Shown here piece after piece: positions 9,232 through 16,560 of a stretch of DNA of 38,717 nucleotides. Under the pieces are notes generated by a model. That model worked only from the letters and a program-made list of their open reading frames with translations. It did no database searches and was not told the origin of the DNA. This stretch comes from Chloroflexota bacterium. Its GTDB lineage: Bacteria > Chloroflexota > Limnocylindria > Limnocylindrales > CSP1-4. Location: positions 1 to 38,717 of the forward strand of contig JAJZRQ010000020.1 in the NCBI GenBank assembly GCA_021802585.1, in the 5' to 3' direction. Made by a program: the position numbers and the translations under genes. The first letter of the stretch is position 1, and every line of letters starts with the position of its first letter.

Positions 9232-10354
9232 GTGGACCGGTCCGACCTTCGCGCCCTCGTCGAGCGGATCCACGCGACCTCGGGGCGGCTTTGACCTCGC
9301 CGCCCGGGAATCCCGCCTCGCCGAACTCGACGCGCTGACGGCCGCGCCGGGCTTCTGGGACGACCAGCGCACGGCGCAGAAGGTCCTCCGGCAGGCCGAC
9401 GAGCTGCGCTCCGAGGTCGCCCTCTGGCGCGACCTCGAGGCCCGCGCCACGAGCCTCGCGGAGCTGTTCGACCTGGCCGATGAGGCCGGCGACGCCGAGA
9501 TGCTCGCCGAGATCGACCGCGACGCCGCGGTGCTCGGGGCGTCGTTCGAGCAGGAGCGGACGGCGCTCCTCTTCTCGGGCGAGCACGACGGAGGCGGCGC
9601 GATCATCTCGATCAGCGCGGGGGCCGGCGGGACGGAGGCGACCGACTGGGCGGAGATGCTCCTCCGGATGTACCTCCGCTGGGCGGAGCGGCACCGCTTC
9701 CGGACCGAGATCGTCGACCAGACCGAGGGCGAGCAGACCGGCCTCAAGAGCGTGACCGTGGCGGTCGACGGGCGGCGGGCGTACGGCTGGCTCCGCGCCG
9801 AGCGAGGCGTCCACCGCCTCGTCCGGATCAGCCCGTACGACGCCCAGAAGCGCCGCCAGACGACGTTCGCCCTCGTCGAGGTGCTCCCCGACGTCGAGGA
9901 CGACGTCGAGGTCGAGCTCAACTGGGACGAGATCCGCGTCGACACGTTCCGCAGCCAGGGCGCGGGCGGGCAGCACGTCAACAAGACGGACTCGGCGGTG
10001 CGCCTCACCCACCTCCCGACCGGCATCGTCGCCCAGAGCCAGAACGAGCGATCCCAGACCCAGAACCGGGAGACCGCAACGCGCGTCCTCAAGGCGCGGC
10101 TCCTCGAGCGGGCCCTCGAGGAGAAGGAGGCCGAGCTCCGGCAGCTCAAGGGCGAGCACGTCGAGGCCGGCTGGGGCAACCAGATCCGGAGCTATGTCCT
10201 CCACCCGTACCAGATGGTGAAGGACCACCGCACCGCGCACGAGACGTCGGGCACGGCCGCGGTCCTCGACGGCGACCTTGACGCGTTCATGCAGGCAGAG
10301 CTGGAGCGCGAGGCGACGGGCGCGCCCGTCGCCGGCGTCGGCGAGCCCGCGTGA
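9232..10354 (+). CDS. prfB: Peptide chain release factor 2, expressed by programmed +1 frameshift at 9289-9295
   Basis: ORF1 GTG 9232: MDRSDLRALVERIHATSGRL then in-frame TGA 9292-9294 in CTTTGAC; the +1 frame continues DLAARESRLAELDALTAAPGFWDDQRTAQKVLRQADEL...FRSQGAGGQHVNKTDSAVRLTHLPTGIV (GGQ motif). Confidence 0.95.
9282..9295 (+). promoter_or_regulatory. RF2 autoregulatory programmed +1 frameshift site (GGGGCGG CTT TGA C)
   Basis: Slippery CTT followed by TGA-C, with SD-like GGGG 3 nt upstream, at the expected position about 20 codons into prfB. Confidence 0.93.
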
Positions 10355-10421
10355 CGACGGCCGGGGCGCCGCGACCCGCCCGCGCCGACCGGGCCGGGCC
10401 GGCCGCGCCCGTGCCCCGCGC

Positions 10422-11390
10422 GTGAGGCGCCCGCAGCCCGCGTCCCCGGGCGTCCACGTGCGGGCGGCGCGGACGGAGGACCTCCCCGCGTGCGCGGAGG
10501 TCTGGCGCGCCGCGCTCGACGGCTACGGGACGCGTGTCGGGCGTCCCCCGACGGTGGCGGCGCCCGCGCCGCTCGTCGCCCTCCTGGAGCACCTCCGGAC
10601 GACGGACGGGGAGCGGTTCCTCGTGGCCGTCCGGCCCGCCCCCGCGGGCGGGGAGCGCGTCGTCGCGTTCACGTCGGCGGTGCGGCGAGCCGACGTCTGG
10701 TTCCTCGCGATGCTCTTCGTGCACCCCGACGAGCAGGCCCGCGGGATCGGGCGCCGGCTCCTCGACGCCGTCCTCCCGGCCGGTGACGACGTCGCGCGGC
10801 GCGGCACGTGCACCGACGCGGCCCAGCCCGTCTCGAACGGGATCTACGCCCGCCTCGGGATCGTGCCGCGGGTCCCCGTCCTCGAGCTCGTCGGCCGGCC
10901 GGACCCGGCCCGCCTCCCGGCCCTTTCCGCGGGCGTGCGCGCCGTCCCCTTCGAGGCGCACGGTCTCGGCGCCGCCGGGGACGCCGGTCCGCGACGGCTC
11001 GCCGCGGTCCTCGACGCCCTGGACCGCGGAGCGCTCGGCTACGCGCACCCTGAGGACCACGCCTTCCTCGCCTCCTCTGGCCGGCTGGGCTACGTCTATG
11101 AGGGAGCCGGCGGGGCGCCGGTCGGGTACGGCTACGTCTCGGCGGCGGGACGGGTCGGCCCGGCCGCGGCGGCCGGCGAGGACCTCCTGCCGGGCATCCT
11201 CGGGCATCTCCTCGGCGTCGTCCAGCCGGCCGGCGTCTTCTCGGCATGGGTCCCGGGGGCGGCCGGCCCGGCGGTGGCCGCCCTCCTCGAGGCGGGGCTG
11301 CGGGTCGAGGACTTCCCGGCGCTCCTGTGCTGGGACCGCCCGTTCGGCGACTTCTCGCGGTACGTCCCGGGCACGCTGGCGCTCCTGTGA
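10422..11390 (+). CDS. GNAT-family N-acetyltransferase (probably two GNAT-like domains)
   Basis: VHVRAARTEDLPACAEVWRAALDGYG...VWFLAMLFVHPDEQARGIGRRLLDAVLP...NGIYARLGIVPRVPVLEL; a second half follows. GTG start 10422 is tentative. Confidence 0.75.
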   Translation: MRRPQPASPGVHVRAARTEDLPACAEVWRAALDGYGTRVGRPPTVAAPAPLVALLEHLRTTDGERFLVAVRPAPAGGERVVAFTSAVRRADVWFLAMLFVHPDEQARGIGRRLLDAVLPAGDDVARRGTCTDAAQPVSNGIYARLGIVPRVPVLELVGRPDPARLPALSAGVRAVPFEAHGLGAAGDAGPRRLAAVLDALDRGALGYAHPEDHAFLASSGRLGYVYEGAGGAPVGYGYVSAAGRVGPAAAAGEDLLPGILGHLLGVVQPAGVFSAWVPGAAGPAVAALLEAGLRVEDFPALLCWDRPFGDFSRYVPGTLALL

Positions 11391-11451
11391 GGGCGGCCCG
11401 GCGGCGGAGCGCGGGACGGATCGCGGCCGCGGTGGTAGCCTCGGGCGGATC

Positions 11452-12222
11452 GTGACGAGCGCCAGCCCGCCGCCGCCGGCCTACGACCCCGCTCGGGGGC
11501 GCGAGCCGGCGGCCGGCACCGGGGCCGCCCCGCGCCCCGTGCTCACGCTGCGCGGGGTCGGCAAGACCTACCCGAACGGCAAGGTCGCCCTCCGCGACAT
11601 CGAGCTCTCCCTCGCCGAAGGCGAGTTCGTCTTCCTCGTCGGGCCCTCCGGCGCCGGGAAGTCGACCCTCCTCCGGCTCCTCATCCGCGACGAGCTCCCG
11701 ACCTCAGGCGAGGTCATCGTCGACGGCGCGGACCTCGCGCGCGTGCCGCGCCGTCGGGTGCCCGAGCTCCGGCGCCGGATCGGGATCGTCTTCCAGGACT
11801 TCAAGCTCCTCCCCGCGCGCACGGTGCGGGACAACGTCGCGTTCGCCCTCGAGGTGACGGGGACGCCGCGGGGCCGGATCCGGCCGGCCGTCGATCGGGC
11901 ACTCGCCGTCGTCGGGCTCGCCGCGGCAGCGGACCAGCTGCCGACGACGCTCTCGGGCGGCGAGCAGCAGCGGACCGCGATCGCGCGGGCGCTCGTCCAC
12001 GAGCCGCGCCTCATCATCGCCGACGAGCCGACGGGCAACCTCGACCCGCTCATCTCGTGGGAGATCATCCAGCTCCTCCTCCGGATCAACGAGCTCGGCG
12101 TGACGGTCCTCATGGCGACGCACAACGCCGAGGTCGTCACGTCGCTCCGCAGGCGCGTCGTCGCGCTCGAGGAGGGCCGGATCGTGCGCGACGAGGTCGG
12201 CGGCTACCACCGCGAGGATTGA
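11452..12222 (+). CDS. ftsE: Cell division ATP-binding protein FtsE
   Basis: Walker A GPSGAGKST, IGIVFQDFKLLPARTVRDNVAFALEV, signature LSGGEQQRTAIARALVHEPRLIIADEPTGNLDP. Followed by ftsX. Confidence 0.93.
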   Translation: MTSASPPPPAYDPARGREPAAGTGAAPRPVLTLRGVGKTYPNGKVALRDIELSLAEGEFVFLVGPSGAGKSTLLRLLIRDELPTSGEVIVDGADLARVPRRRVPELRRRIGIVFQDFKLLPARTVRDNVAFALEVTGTPRGRIRPAVDRALAVVGLAAAADQLPTTLSGGEQQRTAIARALVHEPRLIIADEPTGNLDPLISWEIIQLLLRINELGVTVLMATHNAEVVTSLRRRVVALEEGRIVRDEVGGYHRED

Positions 12223-12232
12223 GGGCCGACAG

Positions 12233-13153
12233 CTGAGCATCGTCGTAGGGTTCCCCCGCTTCCTCGCCTTCAGCGTCGGACGCGCCCTGTCGGGGCTCCG
12301 CCGCAACGCCCTCATGAGCGTGGCGGCGGTCGCCACGATGGTCTTGATGCTCCTCCTCCTCGCCGGCTTCTGGCTCCTCCAGGCGGGACTCACCGCCGGC
12401 GTCGCGTACGTGGAGGGGAAGGTCGAGATCGTGGCCGACCTCAGGGACGTCCCCGGGGCGGAGGCGGCCCTCGTCGTGGAGGCCCGGGCGCTCGCCGTGG
12501 ACGTCGCGGCCCTGCCCGAGGTCCGGACCGTCCACTTCGTGTCGAAGGACGAGGCGCTCGCCCGGTTCCGCGAGCGGCTCCGCGAGCGCGGCCAGGTGGA
12601 CCTCACCGGCTACCTCGACCGGAACCCCCTCCCGGCGAGCCTGGAGGTCGGCCTCGTCGACCCGCGCGAGTTCCAGCCGGTCGTCGACCTCCTGTCATCC
12701 CGCAGCGAGGTCGTCGACGACGTCGTCGAGGTCCAGCAGCTCATCGAGCGCCTGACGTCGGTGACGAACGTCCTCCGGACCGGCGGCCTCGTCGTCCTCG
12801 TCCTCGTCGCCTTCGTCGTGCTCTTCATCATCGTCAACACGATCCGCCTCGCCGTCGTCGCCCGGCGCGAGGAGATCGAGATCATGCGGCTCGTCGGAGC
12901 CTCGGACGCGTTCATCCGCTGGCCCTTCATCTTCGAGGGGGCGTTCGTGGGGCTCCTCGGCGCCGGCGCCGCCCTCCTCGTGCTCGCCCTCCTGGCGGGC
13001 CCCGTCGGCGACCTCATGTACGGCTTCTTCCGGGTCCTCCCGCTCGAGCTCGGGACGCTCGCGCGGGACGTCGTCCTCCTCGTCGTCGGGACCGGCCTCG
13101 GCGTGGGGGTCCTCGGCTCGTGGCTCTCCGTGCGGAGCTACCTGGGGCGCTGA
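12233..13153 (+). CDS. ftsX: Cell division protein FtsX (non-canonical start proposed)
   Basis: FPRFLAFSVGRALSGLRRNALMSVAAVATMVLMLLLLAGFWLL...four-TM FtsX architecture, VVARREEIEIMRLVGASDAFIRWPFIFEGAFVGLLGA. The ORF-track ATG at 12314 cuts off conserved N-terminal residues. Confidence 0.88.
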   Translation: MSIVVGFPRFLAFSVGRALSGLRRNALMSVAAVATMVLMLLLLAGFWLLQAGLTAGVAYVEGKVEIVADLRDVPGAEAALVVEARALAVDVAALPEVRTVHFVSKDEALARFRERLRERGQVDLTGYLDRNPLPASLEVGLVDPREFQPVVDLLSSRSEVVDDVVEVQQLIERLTSVTNVLRTGGLVVLVLVAFVVLFIIVNTIRLAVVARREEIEIMRLVGASDAFIRWPFIFEGAFVGLLGAGAALLVLALLAGPVGDLMYGFFRVLPLELGTLARDVVLLVVGTGLGVGVLGSWLSVRSYLGR

Positions 13154-13272
13154 CCCGAGTGCCGGACGGCGCGGGAGCCCCCCGGCCCGGGTGCCGGACG
13201 GCGCCGACCGATGCCCCGGTGTACGCTTCCGCGGCGCGCCGGCCGGCGTGCCCCCGCTGCCTGGACCCTCCG

Positions 13273-14628
13273 ATGACCGACCCCCTCGCTCCCTCCACGC
13301 CCGAGATCCCTCCTGCCGAGTCGGCGGACACGACCACCCCGCCGGCCCAGCGCGCGCGCCGGCGCGGCGCCCCGCTCGCCCTCGCCCTCGTCGCCGTCGC
13401 GGTCCTCGGTGGGGCGGCCCTGTTCCTCTCCGGCTATTCGCTCGGCGCCCGCGTCGCCACGACGCCGGGGACCCCGGAGGCGGAGGCCGGCCTGTTCGCC
13501 CCGTTCTGGGACGCCTGGGACTCGATCACGAAGAGCTACGTCGGCCCGGTGGACCGCGAGAAGCTCGTCCAGGGGGCGATCGACGGGATGATCGGGGCCC
13601 TTGACGACCCGTACTCCGCGTACATGAGCCCGGAGGAGCTGCGGAAGGCCCGCGAGTCGATCGGCGGCGAGTTCTCGGGGGTCGGGGCGGAGGTCACGAC
13701 GCGCGCGACCGCCGGCGGCGGCGGCACGTGCGCGACGATCGGCCCGACGTGCGAGCTCGTCGTCGTGGCGCCGATCGACGGCTCGCCGGCGGCGAGGGCC
13801 GGGATCCGGTCCGGCGATGTCATCACGGCCGTCGACGGCGCGGCCGTCGACGGCGCGACGCTCGACGAGGCGATCGCCCGCGTCCGCGGGCCGAAGGGCA
13901 CGAAGGTCGTCCTGACGATCATGCGTGGCGGCGGCCGCCCGTTCGCCGTCCCGATCGTCCGGGACACGATCGTCTCGCGGCAGGTCGAGACCCGCGACCT
14001 CGCCGCCGGCACGGTGACGTACGTCCGGCTCGCCGCTTTCTCTGACAACGCAGCGGCCCAGCTCGAGGCCGCGCTCCGCGCGGCCCGGGAGCGGGGCGTG
14101 ACGAAGTTCGTCCTCGACCTCCGCGACAACCCCGGCGGCTTCGTCACGGCGGCCCGCTCCGTCGCCAGCCAGTTCATCGCCTCGGGTCCGATCTTCTGGG
14201 AGGAGGCCGCCGACGGGACGCAGGTGGCCACGAACGCCGAGCCTGGCGGCGCCGCCACGGACCCGGCCGTGCGCGTCGTCGTCCTCGTGAACGGCGGGAG
14301 CGCGTCCGCGAGCGAGATCGTCGCCGGGGCACTCCAGGACACGAAGCGGGGGACGCTCGTCGGCGAGAGGACGTTCGGGAAGGGGACGATCCAGCAGTGG
14401 GTTGACCTGACGGCCGAGACGGGCGGCTTCCGGCTCACGATCGCGAAGTGGCTCACGCCGGCGAAGCGCTGGATCCACGGCACGGGCCTCGTGCCGGATG
14501 TCGCGGTGCCGACCGGCGCCGGGGCCGGCGAGCCGGGCGCGAGCCCCGACCCGTACCTCGACCTCGCCCTCGAGGTGCTCGACGCCTCGGCGGCGGCCCC
14601 CGACCGCGCCCTCGCCCGGGCCGCCTGA
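13273..14628 (+). CDS. S41-family C-terminal processing peptidase (CtpA-like)
   Basis: N-terminal TM, DDPYSAYMSPEELRKARESIGGEFSGVGAEV, PDZ (SPAARAGIRSGDVITAVDG), catalytic NGGSASASEIVAGALQDTKRGTLVGERTFGKGTIQ. Confidence 0.94.
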   Translation: MTDPLAPSTPEIPPAESADTTTPPAQRARRRGAPLALALVAVAVLGGAALFLSGYSLGARVATTPGTPEAEAGLFAPFWDAWDSITKSYVGPVDREKLVQGAIDGMIGALDDPYSAYMSPEELRKARESIGGEFSGVGAEVTTRATAGGGGTCATIGPTCELVVVAPIDGSPAARAGIRSGDVITAVDGAAVDGATLDEAIARVRGPKGTKVVLTIMRGGGRPFAVPIVRDTIVSRQVETRDLAAGTVTYVRLAAFSDNAAAQLEAALRAARERGVTKFVLDLRDNPGGFVTAARSVASQFIASGPIFWEEAADGTQVATNAEPGGAATDPAVRVVVLVNGGSASASEIVAGALQDTKRGTLVGERTFGKGTIQQWVDLTAETGGFRLTIAKWLTPAKRWIHGTGLVPDVAVPTGAGAGEPGASPDPYLDLALEVLDASAAAPDRALARAA

Positions 14629-14728
14629 CGCCGCGCCCCGGCGAGGCGGCGTCGCGCACCGCGGCCTGGGGCACCGCGCCCCGGGACGCAGCGGCACCGC
14701 GCCCACAGCGCGCCGCGGGGCCGTGTCG

Positions 14729-14757
14729 TTGACGGGAACCCGCCCGTCCTGTACGGT
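14729..14757 (+). promoter_or_regulatory. Sigma70-type promoter TTGACG-17-TACGGT with an inverted repeat in the spacer
   Basis: -35 TTGACG 14729-14734, 17-nt spacer, -10 TACGGT 14752-14757. Inverted repeat GACGGG-aacccg-CCCGTC at 14731-14748. Confidence 0.6.
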
Positions 14758-14772
14758 TCGCCCGACCGAAAG

Positions 14773-14820
14773 GAGGTGATGTGCAGTGACGGACAGTTGT
14801 CAGCGTCGTTGCACCACCTC
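14773..14820 (+). promoter_or_regulatory. SD-sequestering hairpin over the putative leader peptide
   Basis: GAGGTG(14773-14778)-AT-GTGCA(14781-14785) is complementary to TGCAC(14810-14814)-CACCTC(14815-14820): 11 bp with a 2-nt bulge. GTG start 14786 falls in the loop. Confidence 0.5.
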
Positions 14821-14839
14821 GCAGGAGACGGCCGTCTAG
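14786..14839 (+). CDS. Putative 17-aa leader peptide MTDSCQRRCTTSQETAV
   Basis: AAAGGAGGTGAT (perfect complement of the 16S 3' end) at about 14769-14780, 9 nt before GTG 14786; TAG 14837-14839. Not in the ORF track (too short). Confidence 0.45.
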   Translation: MTDSCQRRCTTSQETAV

Positions 14840-14879
14840 GACGGGCGTCCCCCGCGGGTGGGGTGACTCGAAACGCGTT

Positions 14880-14910
14880 CGAACGCCGGTCCCTCGTGGG
14901 CCGGCGTTCG
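14880..14910 (+). terminator. Strong GC hairpin, terminator-like but without a U-tract
   Basis: CGAACGCCGG-T-CCC-TCGT-GGG-CCGGCGTTCG: 10 bp perfect outer stem plus 3 bp. Next bases TGCGTCC. Confidence 0.5.
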
Positions 14911-15004
14911 TGCGTCCGGGCCTCGCCTGCGGGATGATCCCGGGGCCGGCCCGGGGGACGCCCGCCGCGACCGGCGTGCCGCGATCACGAAGGAGCACGC
15001 GACG

Positions 15005-15469
15005 ATGGGCGAGGGGACCGTCGCCCTCAACCGCAGGGCCCGCCACGAGTTCCACATCGAGGAGACGCTCGAGGCGGGCCTCGTCCTCACCGGCACGGAG
15101 ATCAAGTCGATCCGGGCCGGAAAGGTGAGCCTCCAGGAGGCCTACGCGCGGATCGAGCGCGGCGAGGCCTGGCTCGTCGGCGCCCACATCGCGCCGTACG
15201 CGGGTGGCAACCGCTGGAACCACGAGGCGAAGCGGACCCGCAAGCTCCTCCTCCACAAGGACGAGATCCACGAGCTCCTCGGGACGACGAAGTCGAAGGG
15301 CCTGACCCTCGTCCCGCTTCGCCTCTACATCGACGGGCGCGGTCACGCGAAGCTCGAGATCGGCCTCGCCCGCGGGAAGCAGCTCCACGACCGCCGACGC
15401 GACATCGCCGAGCGCGACGCGCGCCGCGAGATCGAGCGCGAGCTCGCGGACGCGCGGCGGGGCCGGTAG
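15005..15469 (+). CDS. smpB: SsrA-binding protein SmpB
   Basis: NRRARHEFHIEETLEAGLVLTGTEIKSIRAGKVSLQEAYARIERGEAWLVGAHIAPY...LYIDGRGHAKLEIGLARGKQLHDRR. SD AAGGAG 9 nt upstream. Confidence 0.97.
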   Translation: MGEGTVALNRRARHEFHIEETLEAGLVLTGTEIKSIRAGKVSLQEAYARIERGEAWLVGAHIAPYAGGNRWNHEAKRTRKLLLHKDEIHELLGTTKSKGLTLVPLRLYIDGRGHAKLEIGLARGKQLHDRRRDIAERDARREIERELADARRGR

Positions 15470-15475
15470 CCGGCC

Positions 15476-15976
15476 CTACTCGTCGCCCGGCGCGCCGCCC
15501 GCGGCGCGCGCGTCCCGGAGCGCCCGCGCGACCTGGCCGAGGTGCTGGACGTCGTGGGACGCCATGTGGATCGCGTGGTTCTCGATCGTGACCCGACCCC
15601 ACGCCACGTGCATGCCCGCGCGCGCCCACGCGTCCCCGGGGAGCGCCCGGAGCGCCGCCGCGTGCTCCGCCCGGTGGGCCGCGAACGCGGCCGCGGCGGC
15701 CCGCAGGTCGTCGTGGGCGTAGTCGCGCTCGACCGCCCAGGCGTCCTGGTCGTACCCGGCGATCCGCGGGTCGTCCTCGTCACGGATCGCGCGCACCCGC
15801 TCGACGGCGCGCTCCTCCGCGTCGCGGAGGTGGCAGACGACCTCGACGACGCTCCAGCCCTCGTCGCCCCCGCGGGCGCGGCGGGCGAGGTCGTCGTCCA
15901 CGCCGGCGAGGAGCCCGTCGAGCGCGTCGGGGGCGGCAGTGAGGGCGTCCACGAGGTCGCGAGCGGTGTCGTACAT
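15476..15976 (-). CDS. DinB-like / DUF664 four-helix-bundle protein
   Basis: WSVVEVVCHLRDAEERAVERVRAIRDEDDPRI...HAIHMASHDVQHLGQVARALRD. Conserved His pattern of the DinB superfamily. SD GGGAGGAG upstream. Confidence 0.82.
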   Translation of the reverse strand: MYDTARDLVDALTAAPDALDGLLAGVDDDLARRARGGDEGWSVVEVVCHLRDAEERAVERVRAIRDEDDPRIAGYDQDAWAVERDYAHDDLRAAAAAFAAHRAEHAAALRALPGDAWARAGMHVAWGRVTIENHAIHMASHDVQHLGQVARALRDARAAGGAPGDE

Positions 15977-16083
15977 GGCGAGGCTCCTCCCGGTTGCTGA
16001 CGAGGGTGATCGTACCCTCAGGGTAGAATGGAGGGTGCCGGCCAGCGCCGGCGCGGAGCGGCCGGTGCGCCGCCCCGATCGGT

Positions 16084-16456
16084 GGGGATGCGTGGTCTCG
16101 ACGGGGCCCCGCAGCCCGGGAACGCGAGCCGAGGTGCCGCCAGGCCTCGCTAAACAGGCGGCAAACCGAAGTACCTGCCAACAAGCAGCCTGCTCTCGCC
16201 CTCGCCGCTTAGGCGGTAAGGTGAGCGTGGAAGCGGCCTCCCCTCCGCGGGCCGTGGAAGCGTCATGCAGCGGAGGTGCAGCCCCGGCGAGCGCGGCGTA
16301 GCCGGGAGCGAAGCCCGATCTAGGGACACGCAGCTGGGTCGGTCGTCGCCCCTGCCGATGGGGGTGGGCCGGCCGAGATCAAGCATCGGACACGCTCGTA
16401 GTGGGTCCGGGTCACGGGTTTCGGACGGGGAGTTCGACTCTCCCCCATCTCCACCA
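16084..16456 (+). ncRNA. ssrA: Transfer-messenger RNA (tmRNA), one-piece, encoded CCA
   Basis: 5' GGGGATG pairs with 3' CATCTCC (G3-U70 wobble, Ala identity), T-arm GGGAG-TTCGACT-CTCCC, terminal ACCA. Tag ORF GCC AAC AAG CAG CCT GCT CTC GCC CTC GCC GCT TAG (ANKQPALALAA*) at 16177-16212. Confidence 0.96.
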
Positions 16457-16560
16457 TCCTTCCCGTGCGTCCGCCGCGCGCAGCGCGTGCGCGCCCCCGC
16501 CTCAGGCCAGGCGATCCCCGACGTGCGCCACCAGGCCGTCGACGGCCTGGGGCCGCGCCC

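Noticed and set aside
13159-13203. Short direct repeat GTGCCGGACGGCGC between ftsX and ctpA
   Set aside because: Only two short GC-rich copies; chance is likely and no associated function is visible.
15939-16301. ORF spanning the ssrA 5' half
   Set aside because: Overlaps the tmRNA, whose acceptor stem, T-arm and tag ORF are all recognisable.
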